A stretch of DNA of 48,091 nt, from positions 1-48,091 of the forward strand of contig JAFGTF010000116.1 of NCBI GenBank assembly GCA_016934265.1. The letters run 5' to 3'. This document shows, piece after piece, positions 33,553 through 42,916 of this stretch. The notes below the pieces were generated by a model. It worked only from the letters and a program-made list of their open reading frames with translations, was not told the DNA's origin and searched no databases. The stretch is from Spirochaetota bacterium. GTDB taxonomy: Bacteria; Spirochaetota; B62-G9; DRHN01. A program made the position numbers and the translations under genes. Position 1 is the stretch's first letter, and the number at the start of each line of letters is the position of its first letter.

Positions 33553-35061
33553 TTACCCTCCGTTGTAGTAAATCCTGTTGATGGCGTTAATCAGCGCGTG
33601 AACGCTCGCCTCGATGACATCGGTGGCAACCCCATATCCCCTGAAGATCCGATTGTCTTTTTCGACGGTTATCGTCACGCCGCCCATTGCGTCCTTGCCG
33701 CGGGTCACTGCGTTAATCGAGTAGCTCGAGAGCTTAACCGGCGTATCCGTGATCTTCTCGATCGCCCGATACACGGCGTCTACGGGACCGTCGCCAGTCG
33801 CGGCTTCCTGGATGACCGCATTACCGCTTTTGAGCCTCACCGTTGCGGTCGGTATCACGTTGTTTCCGGTGATGACGCTGAAATAATCGAGGGTGAACGT
33901 CTCGGGGAGTATGCTCAGCTCCTCTTCGATGAGCGCGATGAGGTCCTCGTTGAAGACCTCTTTTTTCTTATCAGCGATCTCGGTGAATTTCGTGAATACC
34001 TTGTCGAGGTCCTTCGACGAGACTACGTACCCGAGCTCCTTGAGCCGCTCCTTCAGCCCGTGCTTGCCCGAATGACGGCCGAGCACGAGGGTGGACTGCC
34101 GGCGTCCGATGGACTGCGGAGTCATGATCTCGTAGGTCATCTTGTGCTTTATTATGCCGTCCTGGTGGATGCCCGCCTCGTGCGCAAAGGCATTCTCCCC
34201 GACTATCGCCTTGTTGGGCTGAACCGACATACCGGTATAGCTCACGATGGTCTTCGAGAGATGATAAATCTGCTCCGTCTTAATCCTGGTCTTGAAATTG
34301 AAACAGTCGGCACGGGTCTTGAGGGACATCACGACCTCTTCGAATGAGGCGTTACCCGCCCTTTCGCCGATACCGTTCACCGAGACCTCGGCCTGACGGG
34401 CGCCCGCCTTCAAAGCCTCGAGCGTGTTTGCGGTGGCAAGACCGAGATCGTTGTGGCAGTGGACGCTGATAACGGTCTTATCGATCCCGGGTACCTCCTT
34501 CTTGAGGTACCGTATCAGCGCCGCATACTCCTCGGGAACGGTGTATCCCACGGTGTCGGGGACATTGAGGATTGTGGCTCCCGCCTCTATTACCGCGGTG
34601 TATATCTCCTTTAGGTATTCCCGGTCGCTTCTCGTGGCGTCCTCGGCGGAGAACTCCACCTCGTTCGTCAGCGATCTCGCGTAGCGTACCGCATCCACGG
34701 CGAGTTTCAATACCTCTTTTTTCGACTTTTTCAGCTTGTAAGTGAGATGGATGTCGGATGTCGCGATGAAGGTGTGTATGCGCTTCTTCGGGGCCGGCGC
34801 AAGCGCCTCGTAGCAGCGGTCGATGTCCTTTTCGAGCGTCCGTGCGAGACCAGCGATCGTCGACCGGCGGACCGTTTCAGCGACTCGCCGGACCCCTTCG
34901 AACTGTTTCGGAGAAGAGATTGGAAACCCCGCCTCGATCACGTCGACCCCGATGGCGGTGAGGAGCTTCGCCACCTCGACCTTCTGCTCGATCGACATGC
35001 TCGCACCGGGAGACTGCTCTCCGTCTCTCAGCGTGGTATCGAAGATGAATATCTTATCCAT
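33553..35061 (-). CDS. leuA: 2-isopropylmalate synthase
   Basis: This 502-residue enzyme condenses 2-oxoisovalerate with acetyl-CoA, the first committed step of leucine synthesis. [16 protein letters not shown] at the N-terminus, VIEAGFPISSP, HCHNDLGLATANT, NGIGERAGNASFEEVV and HSGKHGLKERL are all family motifs; the C-terminal leucine-binding domain is present. ATG 35061 is supported by GGGAGG 8 bases upstream and makes the start overlap the last 8 bases of ilvN, so translation is coupled. Confidence 0.96.
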   Translation of the reverse strand: MDKIFIFDTTLRDGEQSPGASMSIEQKVEVAKLLTAIGVDVIEAGFPISSPKQFEGVRRVAETVRRSTIAGLARTLEKDIDRCYEALAPAPKKRIHTFIATSDIHLTYKLKKSKKEVLKLAVDAVRYARSLTNEVEFSAEDATRSDREYLKEIYTAVIEAGATILNVPDTVGYTVPEEYAALIRYLKKEVPGIDKTVISVHCHNDLGLATANTLEALKAGARQAEVSVNGIGERAGNASFEEVVMSLKTRADCFNFKTRIKTEQIYHLSKTIVSYTGMSVQPNKAIVGENAFAHEAGIHQDGIIKHKMTYEIMTPQSIGRRQSTLVLGRHSGKHGLKERLKELGYVVSSKDLDKVFTKFTEIADKKKEVFNEDLIALIEEELSILPETFTLDYFSVITGNNVIPTATVRLKSGNAVIQEAATGDGPVDAVYRAIEKITDTPVKLSSYSINAVTRGKDAMGGVTITVEKDNRIFRGYGVATDVIEASVHALINAINRIYYNGG

Positions 35062-35563
35062 TTGTCGTGCCTCCCTTTTTCCCAGCACCCCTGCTGATCG
35101 AGACCCTGCCGGTCCTGGCCATTTCGAGAATGCCGTACGGCTGCAGTATTTTGATAAGAGCCTCGATTTTGTCGGCGATTCCGGTTACCTCGAGCGTCAA
35201 GGATTCGTGGCTGAGGTCCACTACCTTTCCTTTGAAGATCTCGGCGATCTGAAAGACCTCCTGCCGTTTCTGGGCGGGCGCCTTTACCTTGATGAGAATG
35301 ATCTCGCGATGAACCGCGGTGGCGCCGGACAGGTCTATCACCTTGACGACGTCTATGAACTTGTTGAGCTGCTTTTTCACCTGATCGAGTATCTTTTCGT
35401 CTCCCTTTACCACGATGGTCATACGCGAGTAGTCGGGGTTTTCGGTCTCTCCGACGGACAGCTCCGAGATGTTGAAGCCCCTTCCGCTGAAGAGTCCCGC
35501 TATGTGCGCCAGGACCCCGCTCTTGTTTTCAACGGTCACCGCCAGGGTGTATTCCTTTTCCAT
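35054..35563 (-). CDS. ilvN: Acetolactate synthase small (regulatory) subunit
   Basis: This 169-residue regulatory subunit contains an N-terminal ACT domain (TLAVTVENKSGVLAHIAGLFSGRGFNIS) that binds valine in known members, and a C-terminal domain (REIILIKVKAPAQKRQEV..., YGILEMARTGRVSISRG). The length is standard for the IlvH type. AGGAG lies 6 bases before ATG 35563. It lies 33 bases downstream of ilvB and overlaps leuA by 8 bases. Confidence 0.95.
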   Translation of the reverse strand: MEKEYTLAVTVENKSGVLAHIAGLFSGRGFNISELSVGETENPDYSRMTIVVKGDEKILDQVKKQLNKFIDVVKVIDLSGATAVHREIILIKVKAPAQKRQEVFQIAEIFKGKVVDLSHESLTLEVTGIADKIEALIKILQPYGILEMARTGRVSISRGAGKKGGTTNG

Positions 35564-35596
35564 ACCGTTCTCCTCTTTTGTCCGTACTTGTGTTCG

Positions 35597-37348
35597 TCAT
35601 GCGAGCAGGAACGCATCCGCATCTTCCTTGCTCGAGATCATTTTATTGATCGGCGCACCGGCGGGGACCATGGGCGTCACGTTCTCCTCGGGATTAATGA
35701 GAAAGTCCATAAGAACCGTTTTGTCCTGTGTGACGGCTTCCCGGAGGGCGTCGTCGACGTCCGCTTTCTTGTGTATTCGGATTCCCACCGCCCCGTACGC
35801 GTCCGCGAGCTTGACGAAGTCCGGGACGTAGGGCGGACAGTGGGGCCCCGGCTCGCAGCAGATATCCGGGCAGCGTTTGTCCCGTCGCAGGCAGGTCGCG
35901 GAGTAACGCCGGTCGAAAAAGTACTCCTGCCACTGCCGAACCATGCCGAGGTAGCCGTTGTTGAGGATAACGACCTTTATAGGGAGCGCGCGTTGGGCTA
36001 TAGTCGCCATCTCCTGTATGTTCATCTGAATACTGCCGTCGCCCGCGATGTCTACCACCAGTGCGTCGGGGTTTGCGAGCTGCGCGCCGATGGCTGCGGG
36101 GAGGCCGTACCCCATGGTCCCCAGGCCGCCGGAGGTTATCAGCCTGCGCGGTTTGTTGAACTTGTAGAACTGGGCCGCCCACATCTGGTTCTGGCCCACC
36201 TCGGTCGTGATAATGGCGTCTCCCTTCGTGATCTCGTAGAGACGATCGATGACGTACTGGGGCCTGAGCACCTCGTCGTTGCTGTAAGTCAGCGGGTGCT
36301 CCTCTTTCCATCGTGCTATCTCGGAAAGCCAGTCGGAGATGGCGAGCTTTTGGGCCTGCTTGTTCATCTCCCTGAGCGTCTGTTTCGCGTCGCCGACGAT
36401 CGGAATGTCTATTATCACGTTCTTGCTGATTGAAGCGGGGTCGATGTCGACGTGGATGAACTTTGCGTGGGGCGCGAAGAGCTCGAGCTTTCCTGTGACC
36501 CTGTCGTCGAACCGCGAGCCGAGCGCGATGAGCAGGTCGCACCTGTCGGTGGCGTAGTTCGCGGTCTTCGTCCCGTGCATCCCGAGCATTCCGAGGAATT
36601 CCGGCTCACTGGCCGGGAATGCGCCGAGGCCCATGAGCGTGAGCACGACCGGGATACCGGTTGTCTTCGCGAACTTTTTGAGCTCGTCCGATGCGTTGGA
36701 GGTTATGATGCCTCCCCCGGCGTAGATGAGGGGCTTCTTGGCCTCTTTTATCGCATCCATTACCTTTTTGATCTGGCGCGCATGTCCCTGCTCCGGAATG
36801 CTGTATCCCGGTATGCTGACCTTGTCCGGGTAGTCGAATTCGATCTGGGCGGTGAGCATATCCTTCGGTACGTCGACGAGGACCGGTCCACATCGTCCTG
36901 TGGTCGCGAGATAGAACGCTTTTTTCAGGACTAGCGGCAGCTCCCCCGGCTCCCTTATTAAAAAGTTGTGCTTCGTTACCGGTCTCGTGATTCCCGTCGT
37001 ATCAGCCTCCTGAAAGGCGTCGTTGCCGATCATCGCGGTGGGAACCTGCCCTGTGATGGCGACCAGGGGCACCGAGTCCATGTATGCGGTGGCGAGGCCG
37101 GTCACGATGTTCGTAGCACCGGGACCGGAGGTCACGATACAGACGCCCGGTTTCCCGCAAGACCTCGCGTACCCGTCAGCGGCGTGTATCGCACCCTGTT
37201 CGTGCTTTGTTACCACGAGGTTGAGCTTCTTGTCACCGTATATCGCGTCGAAGAGGGGAATGACGACGCCCCCCGGGATACCGAAAAGGGTCGTAACCTT
37301 TTCTTTGTGCAGTGCTTCGACGATTGCCTTCGCGCCGGTCATCCTCAT
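35597..37348 (-). CDS. ilvB: Acetolactate synthase large (catalytic) subunit
   Basis: This 583-residue TPP-dependent enzyme joins two pyruvates to acetolactate, or pyruvate and 2-oxobutyrate to acetohydroxybutyrate. Catalytic Glu is E50 in KHEQGA; the TPP site is GDGSI at 436-440 with NN at 463-464. The FAD and quinone-like binding domain in the middle is normal. Between RYSATC and [11 protein letters not shown] (residues 481-511) there is a Cys-rich insert with C486, C493, C497, C498 and C504, absent from most family members. AAGGAG lies 6 bases before ATG 37348. It follows ilvD by 22 bases. Confidence 0.96.
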   Translation of the reverse strand: MRMTGAKAIVEALHKEKVTTLFGIPGGVVIPLFDAIYGDKKLNLVVTKHEQGAIHAADGYARSCGKPGVCIVTSGPGATNIVTGLATAYMDSVPLVAITGQVPTAMIGNDAFQEADTTGITRPVTKHNFLIREPGELPLVLKKAFYLATTGRCGPVLVDVPKDMLTAQIEFDYPDKVSIPGYSIPEQGHARQIKKVMDAIKEAKKPLIYAGGGIITSNASDELKKFAKTTGIPVVLTLMGLGAFPASEPEFLGMLGMHGTKTANYATDRCDLLIALGSRFDDRVTGKLELFAPHAKFIHVDIDPASISKNVIIDIPIVGDAKQTLREMNKQAQKLAISDWLSEIARWKEEHPLTYSNDEVLRPQYVIDRLYEITKGDAIITTEVGQNQMWAAQFYKFNKPRRLITSGGLGTMGYGLPAAIGAQLANPDALVVDIAGDGSIQMNIQEMATIAQRALPIKVVILNNGYLGMVRQWQEYFFDRRYSATCLRRDKRCPDICCEPGPHCPPYVPDFVKLADAYGAVGIRIHKKADVDDALREAVTQDKTVLMDFLINPEENVTPMVPAGAPINKMISSKEDADAFLLA

Positions 37349-37370
37349 GGGTATCTCCTTGTATGTAAAA

Positions 37371-39041
37371 TTAAACTGGAAAAACCGCTCCCTGGGCGGC
37401 AGATGAAACGAGCATTGAATACCTGTACATATACCCTTTATCGATATTGGGCTTGCGTGGAGCCTGTTTTTTCAGGCGTTCGAGCCTGTCTTTAAGCTCT
37501 TTTTCTGCGACCTTCAGTGTGATCTTCTTTTTCTTTATATCTATCAGTATGCGGTCGCCCTCGAGTACCAGGGCGATGGGCCCTTGTGCGGCCGCTTCGG
37601 GTGAAACGTGCCCGATGGCCGCCCCCCTCGTGGCGCCGGAGAACCTGCCGTCGGTGATAAGCGCAACCGAGTCGTCGAGCCCCATGCCGGCGATGGAGGA
37701 GGTCGGGGTGAGCATCTCGCGCATTCCCGGGCCCCCTTTCGGTCCCTCGTACCTGATAACCACGATGTCTCCCCGCTGAATGACGCCGTTTAGTATGGCG
37801 TCGACCGCCTCCTCCTCGGACTCGAACACGCGTGCGGGGCCTTCGTGTACCATCATACCAGGCAGTACCGCGGCGCTCTTTACTACGCACCCGTCCGGCG
37901 CGAGGTTTCCCTTGAGCACGGTCAGCCCTCCCGTGGCGTGGCGCGGATTTGCCGCCGGGGCGATTATTTCGCTGTCTTTGACGGTTGCATTCTCTATGAG
38001 CTCGCCCACGGTCCTTGCCGTTACGGTCATGAGCCCCGTGTTTATGTGTCCGCTGCCGGAGAGCTCCTTCATGACGGCAGGTATGCCGCCTGCGCGATGG
38101 AGGTCCTCCATGAAATGCGGGCCCGACGGGGATAGGGAGCAGAGGTGCGGGACCGTTTCACTGATACGGTCGAAGTCGTCGAGGCCGATTTTGATCTCTC
38201 CGTAGTGTGCGATCGCAGGGATGTGGAGCGCGGTGTTGGTGGAGCCTCCTATCGCCATGTCGACGGCGATGGCGTTGAGAAACGCCTCGCGGGTCATGAT
38301 CTGTTGCGGCAGAATATTCTTTTCGACGAGCTTCATGACCGCCGATCCGGCGTTTTTAGCAAGCCTCATCCGCTCTGCGTGGACTGCGGGAACCGTTCCG
38401 TTTCCGGGAAGCCCCATGCCGAGGGCCTCGGTGAGACAATTCATGCTGTTCGCCGTGAAGAGGCCGGCACAGCTGCCCATTCCGGGACACGCGCACTCCT
38501 CGATGACTTTGAGCGCCTCTTCGTCTATCTTTCCCGACCGTATTTCGCCCACGGCTTCAAAGGCCTTGTCGACGCCGATCTTCACACCATTGTATTCGCC
38601 TGCGAGCATCGGCCCCCCCGATATTACCACCGCCGGTATGTTGAGCCGGATCGCGGCAATGAGCATTCCGGGAACGATCTTGTCGCAGTTCGTGACGAGC
38701 ACGAGGCCGTCGAAGGGCATCGCCTTTGCAACCGTCTCGATGGAATCGGCGATGAGCTCTCTGCTCCCGAGGGAATATTTCATGCCCGTGTGGTCCATTG
38801 CTATTCCGTCGCAAACGCCTATCGTGCCGAATTCGAGGGGCGTCCCACCCTCCATCCTAACACCGGCCTTCACCGCTTCGGTGATCGTGTGCAGGTGTAT
38901 ATGGCCCGGGATTATTTCGTTCGCCGAGTTCGCGATGCCGATGATGGGGCGGTCGATCTCCCCCTTCGTCAGTCCGAGTGCGTACATCAGACTGCGGTGC
39001 GGAGCTCTCTGTGATCCTTTTTTCATAAGGTCGCTGCGCAT
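37371..39041 (-). CDS. ilvD: Dihydroxy-acid dehydratase
   Basis: This 556-residue Fe-S enzyme dehydrates 2,3-dihydroxy-isovalerate and -methylvalerate to the corresponding 2-oxo acids in valine, leucine and isoleucine synthesis. Conserved Cys residues occur in [16 protein letters not shown] and [11 protein letters not shown], the cluster ligands of the family. GGGAGG four bases before ATG 39041 fixes the start. It is the first structural gene after the attenuator and so the first one to be switched by it. Confidence 0.97.
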   Translation of the reverse strand: MRSDLMKKGSQRAPHRSLMYALGLTKGEIDRPIIGIANSANEIIPGHIHLHTITEAVKAGVRMEGGTPLEFGTIGVCDGIAMDHTGMKYSLGSRELIADSIETVAKAMPFDGLVLVTNCDKIVPGMLIAAIRLNIPAVVISGGPMLAGEYNGVKIGVDKAFEAVGEIRSGKIDEEALKVIEECACPGMGSCAGLFTANSMNCLTEALGMGLPGNGTVPAVHAERMRLAKNAGSAVMKLVEKNILPQQIMTREAFLNAIAVDMAIGGSTNTALHIPAIAHYGEIKIGLDDFDRISETVPHLCSLSPSGPHFMEDLHRAGGIPAVMKELSGSGHINTGLMTVTARTVGELIENATVKDSEIIAPAANPRHATGGLTVLKGNLAPDGCVVKSAAVLPGMMVHEGPARVFESEEEAVDAILNGVIQRGDIVVIRYEGPKGGPGMREMLTPTSSIAGMGLDDSVALITDGRFSGATRGAAIGHVSPEAAAQGPIALVLEGDRILIDIKKKKITLKVAEKELKDRLERLKKQAPRKPNIDKGYMYRYSMLVSSAAQGAVFPV

Positions 39042-39085
39042 GGTACCTCCCGTATGTAAGATTTTACCGATGATGTTAAAATAGT

Positions 39086-39114
39086 AAAAAAAAACCCGCT
39101 GCAGGCAGCGGGTT
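39086..39114 (-). terminator. Attenuator terminator of the ilv-leu operon
   Basis: On the minus strand AACCCGCTG pairs with CAGCGGGTT around CCTG, followed by a run of nine T (seven beyond the stem). It lies between the leader peptide stop and ilvD. The 5' half, CCGCTGCC (39111-39104), can pair instead with GGCGGCGG (39138-39131) just after the leader stop: eight pairs including one G-U. That pairing would destroy the terminator. GGCGGCGG can also pair with CCGCCGC inside the leader frame (39200-39194). These are the classic 1:2, 2:3 and 3:4 alternatives of amino acid attenuation. Confidence 0.92.
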
Positions 39115-39138
39115 ATCGTCTTAGCTTGTTCCGCCGCC

Positions 39139-39216
39139 CTATGGCATTAAAAGAAGGAGTACAATAATAAGGCTGATAAGGCTTACAATCCTTGCGGCGG
39201 TATTTCCAACCAGCAC
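39139..39216 (-). CDS. Ilv-leu leader peptide (attenuation)
   Basis: A 25-codon frame starts at GTG 39216 behind AGGAGGAG and stops at TAG 39141-39139. Codons 10-23 read [14 protein letters not shown], so 12 of these 14 are isoleucine, valine or leucine. The peptide itself probably has no function. When charged Ile, Val or Leu tRNA is scarce, the ribosome stalls in this run, covers the first pairing segment and lets the antiterminator form, so the operon is transcribed. With enough amino acids the ribosome reaches the stop, covers the second segment, and the terminator forms. The sequence is seen; the mechanism is known from enteric ilv and leu operons and is inferred here. Confidence 0.9.
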   Translation of the reverse strand: MLVGNTAARIVSLISLIIVLLLLMP

Positions 39217-39247
39217 TCTTTCTCCTCCTCTTAGGATGATTGAAGTA

Positions 39248-39275
39248 AGAATACAATCTTATCTCCGTTTGTCAA
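39248..39275 (-). promoter_or_regulatory. Promoter of the ilv-leu operon
   Basis: On the minus strand TTGACA (39275-39270) is followed by a 16-base spacer and TATTCT (39253-39248). Transcription would start near 39241, about 25 bases before the leader peptide start. The -35 box is perfect and the -10 box matches 4 of 6. Confidence 0.6.
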
Positions 39276-39334
39276 GTAAAAACGTGCGTGACCGGTATAA
39301 AAATTTGGTGTACATTAATGTCCTGGAGAAGGAG

Positions 39335-40264
39335 ATGGGTCGTGAATTCGATGTGCTCGGGATCGGGACGTACTGCATCGATTACCTCTGCTTCGTATCG
39401 CGATACCCGAAGGAGGATGAGAAGCTCGAAGCGGAGCAGATCGAGATACAGGGCGGCGGAAACATAGCGTCCGCATGTGTCGCGGCGTCGAGACTCGGAG
39501 GCAGCGTCTGCTACCACGGTACGGTGGGAAAAGACGGGCTCACGGAACATATCATAAAAGGCCTGAAGAACGAGGGAATCGATACGGCGCATGTGAAGAT
39601 CAAAAAGGGGCGTAATCCTCTCGCTTTCGTCGTAGTAAGCAAAGAAAGGGCGTCGAGGACGATTCTCTATATGAAAAATGAGGTGCCCTTGTTCCGTGCA
39701 GGAGATGTCGATCCGGCCTTGATACTGGCGAGCCGGGTTCTCCTCGTCGATTTCTACCACGAGGAAGCTTCGCGTGCCGCGTCCGTGATCGCGCATGAAG
39801 CGGGTATTCCCGTTGTCGTCGACGCCGAAAAGGACTCGCCTCTCGCAGGCGAAATCCTATCGAACGCCACCGATATAGTCGCCTCAGAAAAGTATGCGCT
39901 GCGGGCGGTAGGCGAGGACTCCTGCGAAGATAAATGGGAGCTTTTAGAGCGGTTGGCGGAAAAGCTCAAAAGGCCTTCGATCACGATTACGCTGGGAAAA
40001 AGGGGTTCGGTCTGTCTCGCTGAGAACGGGCGAAAGAAGATAGAACAGAAGGCATTCCGTGTGAACGTGGTAGATACGACGGGTGCGGGTGACGTGTTCC
40101 ATGGGGTATACGCGCTGTATCTCGCACGCGGATACCGGCAGGAGGAAATACTCCGGCTCGCCACAGCCTGCGCGGCGATGAAGTGCAGAGAGATGGGCGG
40201 GCGCAAAGGAATACCGGCGCAAGACGAGCTTTTACGGTTTATTAGGGAGAACGACGAGCGATGA
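39335..40264 (+). CDS. PfkB-family carbohydrate kinase
   Basis: This 309-residue sugar kinase of the ribokinase/PfkB fold has the N-terminal GGGNIASACVAASRLGG substrate-binding block and the C-terminal DTTGAGDVFHGVYAL block with the catalytic Asp of GAGD. The phosphorylated sugar or nucleoside cannot be named from sequence. ATG 39335 is preferred because GGAG lies 6 bases upstream and the product then begins FDVLGIGTYCIDYL as in relatives; the upstream extension to 39236 overlaps the ilv promoter. Its stop overlaps the start of the next gene (ATGA), so the two are cotranslated. Confidence 0.9.
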   Translation: MGREFDVLGIGTYCIDYLCFVSRYPKEDEKLEAEQIEIQGGGNIASACVAASRLGGSVCYHGTVGKDGLTEHIIKGLKNEGIDTAHVKIKKGRNPLAFVVVSKERASRTILYMKNEVPLFRAGDVDPALILASRVLLVDFYHEEASRAASVIAHEAGIPVVVDAEKDSPLAGEILSNATDIVASEKYALRAVGEDSCEDKWELLERLAEKLKRPSITITLGKRGSVCLAENGRKKIEQKAFRVNVVDTTGAGDVFHGVYALYLARGYRQEEILRLATACAAMKCREMGGRKGIPAQDELLRFIRENDER

Positions 40265-40746
40265 AATACTCCCGAAAAGGGAAAAACACTGAAGGGACGC
40301 AAAAACGTTCCGACTTGGAAGCTCTTCATACCGGGACGTACGCGTCGCGGTCGCTGTCTTTATTTCTTCTTTTCCTGTCGATCCTGGCGGGTATGGGTGC
40401 GCTCGTATACGGATTGTACTTTATCGTTGTGAGGAGCAGGTCGGTGTACGGGCTCGTGTTCTACATTGCGTTCGGTGGCCTCGTGCTGTTTTACGTGCTG
40501 AAAGCCGTAAGAAGCGGGGATTTGGTCCGTGTTCTCCTGAAAATTTCCGTCGTTCTGATCAAGATGATTCTCGTCTTTTTCTGCATCGGATGTGTGATGC
40601 TATACGGAGCATTTGTGGTTCGCCGCCTCGTAGTCGGGGCCTTCGTTACACCCCCGGTTGCCGTGCTGGCGGTCGTATTGTTTCACAGGTTCAGAATCGT
40701 CTCCTCCGTGAGAAAATATTTCAATAATTTACAACACAGATATTGA
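40261..40746 (+). CDS. Small multi-spanning membrane protein, unknown function
   Basis: This 161-residue protein begins with a basic hydrophilic stretch of about 28 residues, followed by three or four hydrophobic segments (about 30-56, 62-80, 90-116, 118-138) and a short basic tail. No family was recognised. The ATGA overlap with the PfkB kinase gene implies coupling. It is the last gene before the mobile region; the integrase gene ends 25 bases downstream on the other strand, so an attachment site may lie at or near its 3' end. Confidence 0.75.
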   Translation: MKYSRKGKNTEGTQKRSDLEALHTGTYASRSLSLFLLFLSILAGMGALVYGLYFIVVRSRSVYGLVFYIAFGGLVLFYVLKAVRSGDLVRVLLKISVVLIKMILVFFCIGCVMLYGAFVVRRLVVGAFVTPPVAVLAVVLFHRFRIVSSVRKYFNNLQHRY

Positions 40747-40771
40747 CTTTTTATCCCGTTGTCCATACGGT

Positions 40772-41887
40772 TTAACTAACTCCTGATATTTCTTTAAATG
40801 GCAATACCTCGCAATTAAAATTAGACATTGTTTTAGACATTTCGTCCAATAAAACCCGTAAATCTTCGTCAAGATAATGGCCGTACTCGTTTAACGTAGT
40901 CTTAATATCGCGGTGACGCATCAGCTTCTGGACCGCTTTGATATTCGCATTTTGCTTTATCATTATGTAACCGAACGTATGACGTAGACAATGAGGGGTG
41001 AAATCCCTCGGTAGTTTGTACTTCTTCCTGAGTTTAGGCCAGTGATAGGACTCCCAGCCGTCATACGATTTCGCCCCTGTTCTACCGGGGAAGAGATACA
41101 CTGAATCGGGCCGTGCCTTAATCTGTCTGTTACAGAACCAAAAAACCTCATTGCGAGCAGGCAAAAAGCCGTAAGACTCCTCTGTCTTGGTATAGTTCTC
41201 GATCCTGCCTTTATACTGTCGTTTAATGATGTTCACTCCCCGCTGTTCGAAGTCTATGTCTGATTTCAAGAGCGCGAATGTTTCCCCGATCCGTAACCCT
41301 GCAAGCCCTTGCAGCGCGAATATCGCCGCGTTCTCGATGTCCATGTCGAGTATCATTTCCATTAATCGCTCTTCCTGTATGACGGGCCGCTCTTTCTGCT
41401 CTCTTTTCGGGATACTGAACGGAGGATATCGGGAGATGATCTCCTCATTCTTCGCGTAATTCAGTATTCGCTTGAGGTCTTCGTGTAATGCCCTCTGCAT
41501 GGCATTTTCATAATTGCGTTTAACTTCGTTGCTATATTGTGTGATATCAGATTTCTGCAAATCGCATAGCCGTACCTTTCCGAGCAGGGAAGGGGAAAGG
41601 TGTTTGTGTAATCGGCGCTCTACCTCTCTGTACGTGCTCCACCGTACGTTTCCGAGCTCCGGATCTGCGTACTCATGCAGGTAGTATTCTACGAGCTCGG
41701 TAACAGTCATCTTACTGTCCGCTCTGTAGAGCCGTTTCAAGACTTCCGAGCGTTTCTTGATACACTCGTCCTCGCATTTGTCCCTTGTGGTATATTTGCC
41801 GGATACGGGAATAGTCTTACCTGTGCGGTCGTCCTTAACACGTCCGTGGTAGTAACCGCCGGACCGGTAAACAGTATAACCCTTCAT
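40772..41887 (-). CDS. Tyrosine-type site-specific integrase
   Basis: This 371-residue phage-type integrase has an N-terminal arm-binding-like domain (residues 1-50: GGYYHGRVKDDRTGKTIPVSGKYTT), a core-binding SAM-like domain (about 60-155), and a catalytic domain with R199 (GLRIGE), K234, H299 and R302 (HCLRH), H325 (MRHRD) and nucleophile Y335 (NEYGH). All are present, so it should be active. The upstream excisionase-like gene overlaps it by 4 bases. A near-consensus promoter lies at 42185-42213. The gene ends next to a chromosomal gene, the usual position for an integrase at one edge of an island. Confidence 0.94.
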   Translation of the reverse strand: MKGYTVYRSGGYYHGRVKDDRTGKTIPVSGKYTTRDKCEDECIKKRSEVLKRLYRADSKMTVTELVEYYLHEYADPELGNVRWSTYREVERRLHKHLSPSLLGKVRLCDLQKSDITQYSNEVKRNYENAMQRALHEDLKRILNYAKNEEIISRYPPFSIPKREQKERPVIQEERLMEMILDMDIENAAIFALQGLAGLRIGETFALLKSDIDFEQRGVNIIKRQYKGRIENYTKTEESYGFLPARNEVFWFCNRQIKARPDSVYLFPGRTGAKSYDGWESYHWPKLRKKYKLPRDFTPHCLRHTFGYIMIKQNANIKAVQKLMRHRDIKTTLNEYGHYLDEDLRVLLDEMSKTMSNFNCEVLPFKEISGVS

Positions 41888-42087
41888 GCCATACCTACCC
41901 CTGCTTCACGTTTCGCCCATTGCTCTACCTCATCGAACGGAAACTTCCAGAGATGGCGACCATATTTCAGGCAGGGGAGAGGGTCTTCTTTTCTTTTGGT
42001 CAGACCGCGAATGGTAGCCTCACATACTCCAAGGTAGACCGATACCTCGGACGTAGAAAGGTACTTCGTTTGCGTTAACGTCTGCAT
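41884..42087 (-). CDS. Excisionase-like helix-turn-helix protein
   Basis: This 67-residue protein resembles small MerR-type excisionase/DNA-binding proteins (LSTSEVSVYLGVCEATIRGLTKRKE, then GRHLWKFPFDEVEQW). Such proteins bend DNA and steer the integrase toward excision. Its stop overlaps the integrase start by 4 bases, so both are translated together from the promoter about 100 bases upstream. Confidence 0.87.
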   Translation of the reverse strand: MQTLTQTKYLSTSEVSVYLGVCEATIRGLTKRKEDPLPCLKYGRHLWKFPFDEVEQWAKREAGVGMA

Positions 42088-42184
42088 AAATTATACCTCT
42101 TCTCTAGGATTGTAATTATTGTACTTCGGGTACTGCGAATCTCCCTTTCGCCCTGAACGATGCGGTAAAATGTAGGCAATTTTT

Positions 42185-42213
42185 ATCATATCATAAAACG
42201 CGCTTTTTGTCAA
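42185..42213 (-). promoter_or_regulatory. Strong promoter of the excisionase-integrase operon
   Basis: On the minus strand TTGACA (42213-42208), a 17-base spacer and TATGAT (42190-42185) match 11 of 12 consensus positions. Transcription would begin near 42178, leaving a leader of about 90 bases before the excisionase-like start codon. Confidence 0.8.
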
Positions 42214-42352
42214 GAGTTATCTTCTCTTGTCATTGTCCTTAATCACAGTGTGCTGTATATCGTAGGAGTGCGCCAAGCGTCTTTATTCAGCTCGTAGCAA
42301 TTCTACAAATGCTTTCCGCTCTTCCCCCTTCTTATACAAACTTGTATTAGTT

Positions 42353-42589
42353 TCATTTCTCAATGATATACACAGGTACGCCAGAATTATACGGTGAAAC
42401 ATATGGACCCATGTTAATTCTCTGACCGCCAACTTTTGCTATGTTCACATCGGCTTGGATTGTTCCTATTACATTCACATCGGTTATCCCCGGGTTGGCC
42501 GCGACCTCAGAAATAAGCTTTGGTTTTAATAAAATCGCTATCAGTAGAAACATAATGATCGTTAGAATTACTTTGCTATATCTATCCAT
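42353..42589 (-). CDS. Small membrane-anchored or secreted protein, unknown function
   Basis: This 78-residue protein has an N-terminal hydrophobic segment (VILTIIMFLLIAILL) after MDRYSK and a hydrophilic remainder (TDVNVIGTIQADVNIAKVGG...). AGGAGG five bases before ATG 42589 supports translation. No family was recognised. Confidence 0.7.
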   Translation of the reverse strand: MDRYSKVILTIIMFLLIAILLKPKLISEVAANPGITDVNVIGTIQADVNIAKVGGQRINMGPYVSPYNSGVPVYIIEK

Positions 42590-42699
42590 ACTAACCTCCT
42601 GATATAAGATTGTTCTATCTCAGCGCTGCAGCCCCCCATAGAACTCCTTACAGCGGTTTTTTGCGTCGTGTACGATAAGCTGCATATATCAAGAGAGAA

Positions 42700-42885
42700 C
42701 TACTTTTTCTCGTCGCCCTGATCCTGCTCGGCACGTTCGAGTGATTCCTCGATAAGTCTACGGATAGCTTCTGAGCGTGAGGGTATTTTATTCTTGTAGC
42801 GGTATTCGTCGATACGTTCGATAAACTCAGGTTCAAGCATCATGTGTAAGTGAAAGTCTTTTGCCATGTCTAAAGCATCCTTCAT
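42700..42885 (-). CDS. Ribbon-helix-helix (CopG/Arc-type) DNA-binding protein
   Basis: This 61-residue protein has a beta strand (DFHLHMMLEPEFIERIDEY) followed by two helices (PSRSEAIRRLIEESLERAEQ), the ribbon-helix-helix pattern of small repressors and antitoxins. GGGAG lies 6 bases before ATG 42885. It is divergent from the recombinase gene and no toxin gene is adjacent, so it probably regulates the element, including its own promoter. Confidence 0.85.
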   Translation of the reverse strand: MKDALDMAKDFHLHMMLEPEFIERIDEYRYKNKIPSRSEAIRRLIEESLERAEQDQGDEKK

Positions 42886-42916
42886 GTGATACTCCCATTA
42901 TAAAATATTCTAAGAA

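Noticed and set aside
42648-42836. 62-codon minus-strand frame overlapping the ribbon-helix-helix gene
   Set aside because: The overlapping frame 42700-42885 has a clear fold pattern and ribosome site; this one has neither.
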